A stretch of DNA of 64,000 bases from assembly GCA_022570795.1 (NCBI GenBank), contig JAKUDP010000008.1:682001-746000 (forward strand), in the 5' to 3' direction. The translations under genes were made by a program, and so were the position numbers. This document shows positions 22,547 to 33,366 of the stretch, piece after piece. The notes beneath the pieces are model-generated. The model made no database searches. It was not told where the DNA came from and saw only the letters and a program-made list of their open reading frames with translations. Numbering within the stretch: the stretch's first letter is position 1; each line of letters starts with the position of its first letter. This stretch comes from Sphaerulina vaccinii. Lineage: Eukaryota; Ascomycota; Dothideomycetes; Mycosphaerellales; Mycosphaerellaceae.

Positions 22547-22892
22547 CGAGGGAGTTGTAGCAGGTGTGACCAACGCAGCGAAGGATCCAAGAGATACCGT
22601 ATCGCGCAAGGACTCCGGCATGAGCGGCATCAGCATCAGCAGTCCGGAGGCTACAACTCCCATAGCAAGAGATTTTGCTATTCCGCAGACGAAGGCGGCG
22701 AAGAACATTCGACACGAGAAGCACGATTTACCAAGAACGACAACGGACATCAGCAGACCTAGGCCAATAACGGCGGGCTCGGGCAAGACAGTCTCATTCC
22801 ATTCTGATGAGGAGATGATTGGAGGCATGGGAAGGCGTTTCAAGGCTGCTATACTCACCACATTTGGCGGGCAGAAGGCGCAGCGAGTCTGA
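22547..22892 (+). other. Open frame after SF3B6, possible alternative 3' exon
   Basis: This stretch reads protein-like sequence without stops (GVTNAAKDPRDTVSRKDSG, SGKTVSFHSDEEM, RRFKAAILTTFGGQKAQRV) and ends at TGA 22890-22892. It has no convincing start: the first in-frame ATG is at 22620, inside the coding-like part. A well-formed 51-nt intron (22496-22546; GTATGT, GCTAACAC, TACAG) joins it to the SF3B6 last exon in the same frame as the SF3B6 TAG. An alternative intron 22480-22560 (GTATTT...TGTAG) would remove that TAG and fuse the frames directly as QQH-AGVTNAAK. It could instead be a spliced 3' UTR, or a separate gene with an unseen first exon. The family is not recognised. Confidence 0.4.
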
Positions 22893-23314
22893 TGACGGAT
22901 GGTATACTGATGGACTGACAGCAAATCAGCTTCTCAGATTGCCTGATACCTTTTACCGAAATCACACGAGCATTCTCGCGAGGCTCAAGTTATGCATCCT
23001 TTACTTGACATCTTCGTTCTTTCAAGCGGCACTATTCATTGACTTCTGGTTCCGAACGTCAAGCTGCAAGGACCCTAACAGCCAGATCCTCGCAATACAC
23101 CACAACGAAGAGCTGACAGTGACAGGGAACGGAGAATGGTTTCAATGCCGTCGGCCTCTCCACGCACTCCACATTGCAGCAATAGCGCCACTGCGCATCC
23201 TACTCAACCCAGCCCCACTATAATCGGCCGCATCGACCGCAATACCAAACAACAATATAAAGTCAGATAGCTCAACATCTGCTGCTCTCATATGCCACTG
23301 AACATCACTTCAGC
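22893..23314. other. Intergenic, SF3B6 region to SDR gene
   Basis: 422 bp with no supported gene. An open frame at 22819-23223 overlaps the preceding frame and looks like chance. It should contain the promoter of the short-chain dehydrogenase. Confidence 0.4.
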
Positions 23315-24184
23315 ATGTCGAACCAAGAACAGCAAACAGTCCTAATCACAGGCTGCTCAAATGGCGGCATGGGCTCAGCACTCGCCATCGAATTACACAA
23401 ATCTGGCCTCCACGTAATCGCAACAGCTCGCTCCATCTCCAAGATGTCCGATCTGAAGACTTTCTCCAATATTCGCCTTCGTCAACTGGACATCACTTCC
23501 GACTCCTCGATCGCGCAGTGCCTCAGCCAGATCGCAGAATTAGACATCCTAATCAACAACGCCGGAGCCTCCTACAACATGCCCTTATCCGACATCTCCA
23601 TCACCGAGGCAAAGAAACTCTTCGATTTGAACGTTTGGGGTCACTTGGTGATTACTCAAGCATGTCTACCTCTACTCCTTGCATCAAAAGCTCAGGAAGG
23701 AGCCATGATAGTAAACCACACATCCATCGGCGCTGGCCTAACGATACCTTTCCAAGGAGTCTACAACGCTTCTAAATCTGCCATGTCAAGATTCTCGGAT
23801 ACTCTACGATTAGAACTTCAACCTTTCAACATCTCAGTTATTGAATTGAGAACTGGTGGTGTTAAGACAAACATCTTGAATAATGTAAGAGCTGTTCAGA
23901 GATCGAAGTTGCTGGAAGGCACTATGTATGAAGCTGCCAGGGAGGGTATTGAAAAGACGTTGACTGGCGAGTGGGCTGAGGGAAGTATGAAAATGACGCC
24001 GGAGGAGTGGGCGAAGGATGTTGTGAAAGAGTTGTTGAAGGCTAAGGTGAAGCCGGTGATTTGGAAGGGAGAGATTGTGTGGAGTGCTTGGGTTGCGGGT
24101 CTTATGCCATTTGGGTGGATAGATGGGGTTACGAAGAGGTTGATTGGGTTGGATAAGGTGGCGGAAATGGTCGACCATGATTGA
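23315..24184 (+). CDS. Short-chain dehydrogenase, Ayr1-like
   Basis: A single exon encodes 289 residues of a classical short-chain dehydrogenase/reductase. The NADP(H)-binding motif is TGCSNGGMG near the start, NNAG follows at about residue 86, and the catalytic pair is in YNASK with Ser upstream in NHTSIGAGL. The start TGCSNGGMGSALA and the C-terminal hydrophobic stretch (about 255-270) resemble yeast Ayr1, the 1-acyl-dihydroxyacetone-phosphate reductase of lipid droplets and ER. Many fungal paralogues have other substrates, so the reaction is not certain. The first half of the gene is A/C-rich on the coding strand and the last 250 bases are G/T-rich. Confidence 0.88.
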   Translation: MSNQEQQTVLITGCSNGGMGSALAIELHKSGLHVIATARSISKMSDLKTFSNIRLRQLDITSDSSIAQCLSQIAELDILINNAGASYNMPLSDISITEAKKLFDLNVWGHLVITQACLPLLLASKAQEGAMIVNHTSIGAGLTIPFQGVYNASKSAMSRFSDTLRLELQPFNISVIELRTGGVKTNILNNVRAVQRSKLLEGTMYEAAREGIEKTLTGEWAEGSMKMTPEEWAKDVVKELLKAKVKPVIWKGEIVWSAWVAGLMPFGWIDGVTKRLIGLDKVAEMVDHD

Positions 24185-24410
24185 GGTACTCTCATCGCAT
24201 ACGATCGAGAGTATGCATGCTCTCCGAATACTAAGTTAAAAGTGCAATGCGCTCTGTCTAGGAACATAATCGCCTGGTGCTCGTAATTTGACGGAGATGA
24301 TCTCAACATGACCACACCTTCAAGGTATTGATGCTTGCAATGTTTTCTCGTATGGAGTCTTCAACGAGCACAGCGGACCACGAACGAACAATCTGTCCGT
24401 GGAGCTCATC

Positions 24411-25255
24411 TCAAGCATGACTCTCCCTATCCTCAAAATCAATCTCATCCACAGGCACCACATTCCCAATCTTCGCATCATACAGCTCAGCGACCTTCAA
24501 CGCCAGATCCTGTGTCAGCCTCGCCTGATCAATCGTGCCTCCCTGTCTCACTACACCTCGAACATGCCACATGGCTTGCGTAGCATTATTGGAGCAGATC
24601 ATTGCAGCAGCGTTGAGCATACAAGTCTCTGCTGGGGTATAGATAGCGTCTTCGCCAACTAGCCAGTTGAGATTCATAGTGACGAGAAAGTGCAAGTCTG
24701 GACAGTATTTGAGGTTGAAGTCCTTGTTCTGTTGAGCGGCGGTGGGGCCCCATAGGTTGTCGAAGAACTGGATGCCTTTTGTTGCTCTCGATGGGGGTTG
24801 GAAGAGTGCTGTTGAAAAGTCGCCGTTTATGGAGTCATATCTTTGAGTGTAAGTTAGCATGATGAGTGCAGATGTGACTTGAGTTCATGTCTTACCTTGC
24901 TCCATAATGATCTATCTCCTCATCTTTGAGATCTTTGAAGAGAGGAAATAGTGCCTGAATCACTTTCGGAGTTCCGTAGAGATGACCGGTTTTGATGAGA
25001 GCTTCTTTCATGCGACGCTGGACCAGCATTTGTTTCTCGTGTGGAAGGCCATTGCATACGTGACGATATAGCTTCACGACTTCAGGGCCAGCTGATGCTG
25101 CTGCCAGTGATACGACCTAATATGTTAGCTGTGGCTTCTACACCGGGAGTGAGGTGACACACCATGATGTTGAAGCTGAGTGCCTGGGACACATCTTGGA
25201 CGCCTTCGCGTTGCTGGAATTCGGCAAATGTTTCGAACAGTCTATCGGTCGTCAT
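24411..25255 (-). CDS. Carboxymuconolactone-decarboxylase-like (AhpD-fold) protein
   Basis: Three exons, 25255-25163, 25116-24896 and 24840-24411, encode 247 residues. Introns are 46 nt (GTGTGT...TTAG) and 55 nt (GTAAGA...CAAAG), both with CTAAC branch sites; they join SFNIM-VVSLAAASAGP and HYGAR-YDSINGDF. The helical fold is seen in CMLNAAAMICSN and MWHVRGVVRQGGT, the pattern of the fungal carboxymuconolactone decarboxylase-like group. The redox CxxC of true AhpD peroxidases is not present, so peroxidase activity is unlikely; the real reaction is unknown. It is a compact cytosolic-looking protein with no signal peptide. Confidence 0.8.
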
Positions 25256-25521
25256 GATTGCAATCTCGAATGGTATTTGACAATGAAGACATATTCGTGT
25301 CGCACGTTTGAGTTGTTGTTGTTTGGCTCTCCGATAAATGCTGAGGTTCCTGCGGGTGAGTTACGCTGTGAGACGGTGCAGGGATTGTGGTTCCCGAGCC
25401 GTGAAGCAGTTCCCGAACAGACACAGACATACCTGTCAGTTCGTGTAGTGTTCAGTAGAACCGATCATGCTTTCGATACAATCGTAGCTCGTTAAACGGG
25501 TATCAACATCTCCTCTGAACA

Positions 25522-27495
25522 TCACATCTTGGTCTGCGCGTCTGCAGCATGAGATCCATCATCGCTCTTCTCGTCCACAACCTCCTCATCAGGTAGTCTT
25601 TGACCACGACCCTTGTACTTGGTCTCTTCGATCAAGTTTAACTCGTCTTCCTTCGCGTCAAGGCTGCGCCAGGTGAACCAGAATCCGACACCACCAACGA
25701 AAGCCAAGATTGCCACAACGGTGTAGTTCCAGATGAGAAGTGGGTCATCAGACAGACTGACAAGTGCTTGACCAAGAGCGGCAGAGAAGGCGTTCTGCAA
25801 GAGGTTGACACCCATGACGAGACCTCTCATGTTTTCTGGAGCCTTGCTGAAGGCGTATTCGAGACCAGTGACCGAGGCAAAGATCTCCGAGAAGGCAATC
25901 AAGCAGTATGGAACAGCCTGGACCCAGACGTTGATGGGTGCCTTACATGCAGCGCCACCGCTGTTGACTTCGCTGTCGTCGCATGGCGATTGCTGGTAAA
26001 TATAGTATTGCAGAACGGCAGAGCTGACCATGGCGGCCGAGGCAACGAAGAAACCCCATGTGATACGCTTGAGGGGAGTGAAGTGCCAGCCACCCTTGCG
26101 AATTGCTGGGTAGATGAAGGCGTCCATGATTGGGATGAAGATCACGAGAGTCAAAGGGTTCAAGTTGTTGATCAGATCGTTCGGAACACCGCCGAGCTGC
26201 ATAGTCGCTGACTGAGATGTCAAGTTGTTCACCATCTGGTTGTAAGCGAGCCAGTACAATGGAAGCCAGGTGAAGACCTTGCATGCGTTGAGACCACGAG
26301 CAACTTGATCGATCCAGACGTCGTCCACTCCCTGGAGGAATGCCGGAGTGTTCGCGCCGAGATGGCTGGGCTTGATCTTGTCCCAGAAGTCCGGAGCCTG
26401 GAAGTTCCTATAGGTCTGTACTGGGTTTGGAGACCAGCAGCCTTTGCTCGCGAGGCGGAGAGCCTTGAATGCTTTGGACAGCACAGACTCTGTAGGAGGT
26501 GCCAATTTGTAGTGCTTCTTGCACAGGATGAGCACAACAGGTGCGAAGAAGAACATAAATGTGGGAAGAGCATAAGACAGCCAGAAGCCCACATACTTCT
26601 CCGCGTACACCATTCCGATGCCACCCACCAGGGATCCAGCGTTGATCATCATGTAGAAGTACAGGAAGACACGCGAGTATGTGACCTGAGGATCCACAAT
26701 CACACGCTCACCAGATGCCAATGTCTTGATAAGCGGACGGGTCTGTGGGATCTGCTCAGCGAGCAATGGCGAGATGTTCGACTTAAAACCTCCAGTTCCG
26801 AGGCCCATGATTACAAGACCGACAGCAAAGCAACCAAGAGCACCTTGTGGGTTGTCCATCACTGTAGGTATAGAGGAAACAATGAGGATGGTGTGGCCGA
26901 TAATTGCTGCTAGGATGGACCACTGGATAGTCATGTAGCGTCCGAGGTATGTATCTGCGATGTATCCACCGATCAATGGCATAAAGTATGCCCAGAACTG
27001 GTTGAAAGTGGTCAATCCAGTTGCGGCACGTTGATCTTGTCCGAGACCTCCAGCTTGTATGCAGTCGTCCCTAGACCAGCCAGGTGCATTGTAGCAAGAT
27101 TCGTTCTCGACGATAGCTCCGGTTCTTGAACCGAAAGGACGTGGCTGCTGGATGAAGTTGACAAATACTGCAGTCGTGCCGTAGTACGAGAATCGCCTAA
27201 TGTCGTGATAAGCATATGTCTTCGCGAATTACCACTGGTGCACTTACTCGCAGAACTCGACAAATGTGATAGTCCACGCTGTCCATGGGATCTTGCCACT
27301 GACACGGCGAAGTCTCTTCATTTCCTCCATGGTTGGCTCTTCGCCATCTGCGGTCGTACGGCCGACCTCAGAGGCCGAGCTTGTGTCGTACTCTTTTGCG
27401 CCATAAAGAGCTGCCTTATTGTCGGGGTCCTGGTGGACGCTGGGCCGGCGAGCCTCAGCCATCACGAACATGTCTTGATCCAGAGGGGCGCTCAT
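25522..27495 (-). CDS. PTR2: Proton-coupled oligopeptide transporter PTR2
   Basis: Two exons, 27495-27248 and 27196-25522, encode 640 residues. The 51-nt intron (GTAAGT...ATTAG) splits the family signature and splicing restores FVEFCERFSYYGT. A hydrophilic N-terminus of about 65 residues precedes 12 membrane segments with the POT motifs GGYIADTYLGR and FLYFYMMINAGSL. The protein imports di- and tripeptides with protons across the plasma membrane. The C-terminal tail is charged (EETKYKGRGQRLPDEE) and ends in AADAQTKM. Length is normal for fungal Ptr2. Confidence 0.95.
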
Positions 27496-29182
27496 GATTG
27501 CTGATGAGGTGGACTTGGATGCTCCAATGTGGGTCGAGATAGAAGTATTAGTAGCTCTGTCGCCACGTGGGGGTCGGAAGCACAGGGGCAGTAGCTATGA
27601 GCTGGATCACGGAAATGCCGCTGAAGAAAGGAAATCGTTGATCTACTGGCGCGCACGACATTCATATAGATCGAGAAGAATGCGGTTGCTAGAGGATCAA
27701 CAACAAGGGTCCATGCTGCAAGCACGCGGTTGGCACGCGACCTTATCGCTGTAGTCCGAATTGGTCTGTGGTACCAATTGTCTAAGTCTAAGTCTTCGAG
27801 AGACACTCAAGCGCTGCGAACAGCCATAGGATTTTCTGCATGCTACGGTAGTATTGATTGCCACTTTCACGAACCTGGCCAAGGCGGTCATCACACCGCG
27901 AAAGGAAGGAGATGGAGGATAGCTTGCCACCAGGACCACTATCGTCCACATCTACAGGCCTGCCCAGCCGCGATAGGTTCTTGTCGCTATGCCTAGCACT
28001 TGGCAGAGATACAGACAAGAAACTCTGTGTCGGCGGAGTATCGGCTTGCGGCGGTCTTCTTTGTCGACAGTGAGGGCGACATGGTTGGCAGACAGCGATC
28101 TGAGATGCACCTGGCTGTATACCATGAGTGTTGTAGGTGGATGTAGGGTTGTAAGAGCATGTGAAGTCGAATCGAAGGAACAAAACGAACTCCTGGGCAG
28201 AGTCTCATTGGTGAGACTTTGACTCCCTTGCTTTCTTCCGTTTCTTCCGAGGTCTCGCTTCCATCACAAACAACATCTCGCACCACTCCCCAACACTGCG
28301 GCTCATCAATGGCAGCGAGGCAGAATCACGGCCATCAATTGTCACTGCTGTTCTACCGGTTCTACCAAACGAACGCCCTGGTCATACTCGTTACAGCCAG
28401 TACTAGATTGTGACCACTGGCCCACCGTTGCACGGCTTCTGCACGCATAGCCGCGGCGACCTCTCATGGCATACACAATCCTTCATGCGGCACAGGGAAC
28501 CAACAGGATCTGCTACTAGAGCACTGACTTCGGCGCGTGCATACCACTTTGACTTTCCTTTATGGTCCATGCCCAGCAATCCATCTAGCAGCGTGGACCT
28601 TGTCATATACCCGGTATGGCTGGCGTCTAGTTGACTAACGTGCATCTTCCATAAGCAAGGTGCTTCCACGTACAGTACAAGATACCCAGCATTGCTTGAG
28701 AAATGCTCTTGTCCTGAGCAGCAATGAAGACTTCGAAGAATGACTTAGCTACCACTGGCACGGCAACTGTACGCCACGCCACTCCAGTTAAGCATTGTGG
28801 CACATCTGCTCATACGCCAAGGCTCACACGACCTGCCACATCTGTACGTTCTTACGGCACAGCTTGCCACCTCACTTCATCTTCAAGTCCGCGCGAAGGA
28901 ACGATATCGAAAGTGTCTTCGAATGCACTGCCATCGTGACCAGGAGCCAAGGGGAGGAACAATCTTCCTGCCTTTCGTGTCAACTGCCCAGTGATAATCG
29001 GATCCGGGCTTGGCTATCGGAGTACTGTGGAAGTGTACCTGTTTGCGAGGCAAGAACACGAGTGCATACGGACACGGTGCTTCTTCTGAACATATGGCTA
29101 TCATTTAGATGTTTAGTGATTGCCCAACACCATCTAATTAGACCGAGACGCCAAATCGAAATCCATGCGCTCACCCAAGCAA
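27496..29182. other. Long intergenic region without a supported gene
   Basis: About 1.7 kb. Several open frames of 60-190 codons occur on both strands but overlap each other and read low-complexity or Ser/His/Arg-rich peptides with no family likeness. The PTR2 promoter should lie near 27496-27900. No tRNA, repeat or transposon end is recognised. Confidence 0.4.
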
Positions 29183-30964
29183 TCAAAGATCGTCTTTCAG
29201 AATCCTCACCTGCTTCAGCAGATCGGACTTCAACTTGTTATACGACTCGGTGCCCAGGACGTCTGCAGGTGCAAGATATGTTTCCAGACTGCCGGACCAG
29301 AGATCTTTCTTCTCGAACTCCTGCTTTCCGATCTCTAAGAACTGATATTCTGGAATGACGGCCACCTCTTTGCCGTTCACGGTCCTGACCCATTCGTACC
29401 CTGATGCACCACGCTTTGCTCGATGTCGCCATTCTTTCTTGGAAAGCCCCTCAGGTTCATACTTTAGCTCTTCTTGCTGAATGCGATGCCACACACTAGG
29501 GTGTATGGTCTCCTGGAGCTTATGGACCTCGACATCAGTCCCACTAGCCATCTTCCACTCGCCAGGGGTCCGGACGTGCCATAGTCTTCTAGTAGCAATG
29601 AAAGAAGCTGCTCTATAAGTCATACTGTTGGTGTCGGTGAGGAAGCCATCAGACCAATTGATCTGTCGCTCTCCGGCCTCTTCCACGCTCTTCGGTGCTT
29701 TCGCATCAGTGTTGGAAAGTCCTTCATGGACTCGCTTGAGGACCGGGAAGTATAGTTGCGGCTTGCTAAACTGGAGTAGACCTTCTGATGTAAGTTGGTC
29801 GATCATCCATGCGAAAGTGAGCGAGTCAACGCTGTTCGTGCAAGATACTGCATCGCTATGGCCTCCGCAGTCTCCATGATAGCCTGGGAACCAACACTGC
29901 CTGAGCACTGTGCCTGCTTTCTCTGTTGCGTCGTATTGGTAGTAGAGTGTTGGAGAGAAGTTGCCACGATTCTCGTCTAATGCCAGAGCATGGAAAGCGT
30001 ACTCCATCTTGGGATGTAGAGAGGTGGTATGCCAGTCCACGTCTTGTCCAGGCTGTGGAACATAGCCAGACATCCCCACGCTGCCAACTGTGGTGCGTCA
30101 GTGATGCTTTCTGCTCAAACTTCCGAAACTGGTGAGATTTACCTGTGTCGAAAACGCCCACCACTCTGACCTTGACGTGCAAATGTGTCCACTCTTTGAT
30201 GCAATCGTAGCGAGACCTCTTCTTTGTGCTATTCAGCTCAAGGCCTAGTTCTCCTGGCTTGGCCATCTCTTTCGACCAGGCCATTTCTTCAAATGATCGC
30301 TCGCTGTAGCCTCGGTGTTTGTAGGCTTCGAATATCTCATCGAAATAGTCCATCATACCTGAGGTGAGCAGTCCGAAGTTGCATAGAAAGCTTGCAAGCA
30401 CTCGTGCTGTATACGCGCCACGCTTGTGCTAGTCGTCAGAACATAATCCACACGAGCACAGCCAAATACGCACCGAGAAGCCGAAGATGAAGATTTCATC
30501 GCCAGAACCATAATTGTTGGTCAGGTAGTTGTAAGCTTCGCAGACCTTACCATTCAATCCGTCGCCAAATCCGCCTGTGCGAAGGGTGAGAAAGAGTGGC
30601 ATGTTGTGTTGTTGTCTGATTACCAACCTTGTCTCGCCCTTGTGAGAGCTGTTGCTGTAGGATCTGTACCAATGCCGGCCTGGTAGTATGTGATCTGTGG
30701 GACTTTTGTGATACCATCTTGGGCGTAGCCCACATTAGCGATTGCTCGACTCAGCCTCGCAATGTTCGTCGGATTGGTCTCCACGCCTTGGTTCGAGGAG
30801 TTGAAGGTCCCATCACAGCAGACGATCAGACGCTTAGGCAATGTTCCGGATGCATCGATACGACGACAGAGATTGCAGTCCGGTACTGCTGTAGTCTCGA
30901 CAGAATCGATGACATTGACTTTGTGCTCATGGCCAGTGTGCTGACCAGTGGATTTTGTTGCCAT
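29183..30964 (-). CDS. DUF2235 alpha/beta-hydrolase (Tle1-like phospholipase domain)
   Basis: Four exons, 30964-30628, 30574-30474, 30422-30143 and 30087-29183, encode 540 residues. Introns are 53, 51 and 55 nt. They join RARQ-GGFGDGLNG, FIFGFS-RGAYTARV and GVFDT-VGSVGMSG. The nucleophile motif GFSRGAYTAR is rebuilt exactly at the second intron. An N-terminal block RLIVCCDGTFN is the other family hallmark. DUF2235 is the catalytic domain of bacterial type VI effector Tle1 phospholipases; fungi carry many stand-alone copies of unknown substrate. ATG 30964 (MATKSTGQHTG) is the first good start. The first donor, GTTGGT, is weaker than the others. Confidence 0.88.
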
Positions 30965-31891
30965 ATTGATGTACTGAAGAGATAGCAGACTCACAGGAAG
31001 TCAATGAGGACGAGAAGGTCACCTTTACATATTTCGAGCTGACCTGATTGCATCTCTGGCCACGGCATGCTGCTCCGCTCAGCGCAGGGCTTCTGCATCG
31101 TGCGGCTCCTGAGGCAGAAGTGATCCAATCTTGTGCAGACCATTGTAAGACGTGGCTTGAGTGGCCTGAGCTGAAGAAACAGCTGAAGCTCGAATTCGGT
31201 TTAGTCTGCCAATATTTCCGAAATGTATGCGTCGACAATTGGCAACCTGAGTTCGAAGGAACCATAATACCAAGGAGATCTGGTCTTGTTCAGCCGATAT
31301 GCTGTGTACTCTCACGAACAGAGAATCGTAGAGATCAGTATCGCAGAAATGAGCTGATGAATTCCTTGACAGAACGCCGTGTTCTTCGGGCCGCTTGCAT
31401 GTGCAGTAGCTGATAGCTGACAGCCAGCCAGCCACGTTCTCGAGAGCTGGCTCGTATGACCTGGAAATGGACAATGCAGAATTTCCTGTGAGGCCGTGGG
31501 TGGAGCAGCTGGCGTCAAGCAGTGAGACAGGAGTCGTGGCCTCATCTCTGACCACGGGCCGCACCCACGACATTGCTTCCATACATACGTCATTGATGGT
31601 GTCGCAGGAGCACTTCGGTTGTTTGAGGGATGAGGCCAAGATGCCACGAGGCAGACGATTCGGCGGACCGATCCGTCCCTTTCTTCCGCGGCAACGTGGT
31701 TGTGCGAAACATCTCCACCTGGATGGCATCATAGCAACACTCTCTCATGAGCAGACGCGAGTCGACGAGATTCTGTCAAATTTTCAGTGGCAAGGGTAGT
31801 AGTAGAGGTCAAGTTATCCAGTCTCTCATATCATCTCAACCATCATTACTCATCCTGACCACAAAGCAATCTTACATTACCACACATCACC
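30965..31891. other. Intergenic between DUF2235 gene and MDR gene
   Basis: 927 bp between divergent genes. A 217-codon open frame on the minus strand (31079-31732) is Cys/Ser/Arg-rich, has no family likeness and no proper gene context, so it is not called. The last 90 bp before ATG 31892 are AC-rich, as expected of a 5' UTR. Confidence 0.4.
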
Positions 31892-33021
31892 ATGAAGGAG
31901 GCTATCATTCACGCAGGACCAAAGGTCGAGATCAAGGACACGCCGATTCCGAAAGCAGGACCGCGTCAGGTCGTCACAAAGATCGTCTACTCTGGTAGTA
32001 ATCCTAAAGACTGGTATGTGTTCGGTGATCAAGTATCTAAACAGTTAAGCTGATATAGATTTGTAGGAAGATCCCAGAATGGATGCCAGATGTTCCAAAA
32101 GTGAACCAGGGCGACGATATCAGCGGCTATGTCCACGAAGTAGGAGAGGGAGTGACTGAATTCAAGAAGGGTGATAGAGTTGCTGCTTTCCACGAAATGC
32201 TTAAGCCTGGTGGCAGCTATGCAGAGTATGGCGTGAGCTGGGATCACACCACGTTTTTTCTGCCAGAAAAGACCAGCTTCGAAGGTGTGTCTAGCAAGAT
32301 CGTGAAGGCATGATTGATGCTAACTTGCTATGAAGAGGGCGCAGCTATCCCACTCGCAGCTTTGACAGCAGCCTTAGGCCTCTTCGACTCGGACAGACTC
32401 AACCTCCCACAGCCAACGAACCCAGCCAAAGAAGCCATTCCACTTGTAATCTACGGCGGTTCCTCAGCAGTGGGATCGTACGCCATCCAATTCGCTCAAC
32501 GTTCCGATATCCACCCCCAGATTGTAGTAGCTGGCAGAGCACAAGAGCATGTCGAGAAGCTGATCGATCGCTCAAAAGGCGACACAATTGTCGATTATCG
32601 CAAAGGTGACGAGGCAGTCTCGCAAGGTATCAAAGAAGCTCTCAAAGGAGCCAAGCTATATCATGCATATGACGCTGTATCTGAGAACAGCTATCAGAAC
32701 ATTTGCAAAGTGCTGGAGCCGAGTGGAAGCATTACGCTTGTGTTGCCCGGCAAGGAATATCCTGAGATTCCGGCGAGTGTGAGAAAGACGATCACACAGG
32801 TTGGCGATGTGCATGGTAGTAAGAAGGATCTGGGCTTCGTGTATTCGAGGCTTATCACGAGAGGTCTTGAGGAGGGCTGGTTTAAAGCGCAGCCACAAGA
32901 AGTGATTCCAGATGGTTTGGGAGGCGTTGAGAAGGGTCTAAGTCAGCTGAAAGATGGGACTGCGAGTGCTGTCAAGTACATCTTCAAGATTGAGGATACC
33001 GAGGGCGCTGGTAAGGACTAA
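31892..33021 (+). CDS. Medium-chain dehydrogenase/reductase, quinone-reductase-like
   Basis: Three exons, 31892-32013, 32067-32284 and 32336-33021, encode 341 residues. Introns are 53 nt (GTATGT...TTGTAG) and 51 nt (GTGTGT, GCTAAC, GAAG); they join NPKDW-KIPEWMPD and SFE-EGAAIPLA. The GroES-like N-terminal domain (KIVYSGSNPKDW, GEGVTEFKKGDRV) is followed by the cofactor domain with IYGGSSAVGSYAIQ. The zinc ligands of alcohol dehydrogenases are absent, which points to an NADPH-dependent enoyl or quinone reductase. Relatives include stand-alone enoyl reductases of polyketide pathways, but no such cluster is nearby. Confidence 0.88.
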
Positions 33022-33366
33022 GTGGTATGTGACCACTCGGCTATGTGTCGCCATCTCCAATCGAGCGTACTCCGCTGTAGCCTTCATTGGCGCGACATCT
33101 GTGAGCTCAGTCCTTTTTCTCGGAGCGAGCGAGCGACTCATTCAACACTTTCAGGCCCGCGATCTTCTGAAGGCTGCGTAAGGATTTTCGAAATGGTGGT
33201 CAGAGAAGGACGATATACGGACGTTTGATTCCTCACTGCGAGGCTGTCGAGCGTTCAATCTATACCTCTACGTATCTTCCCAAAGCCTCTGGTATCGTTA
33301 TCATCACAATTCCCTCACACCAGCCACAACGCCATCAAGAATCGCACCGACGAAGAACTGACTGTC
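33022..33366. other. Intergenic between convergent MDR and PDAT genes
   Basis: 345 bp between two stop codons of convergent genes. It should hold two 3' UTRs. I see no coding sequence, repeat or RNA gene. Confidence 0.5.

Noticed and set aside
31079..31732. 217-codon open frame on the minus strand
   Set aside because: Composition is Cys/Ser/Arg-rich, no family likeness, and antisense frames overlap it; treated as chance.
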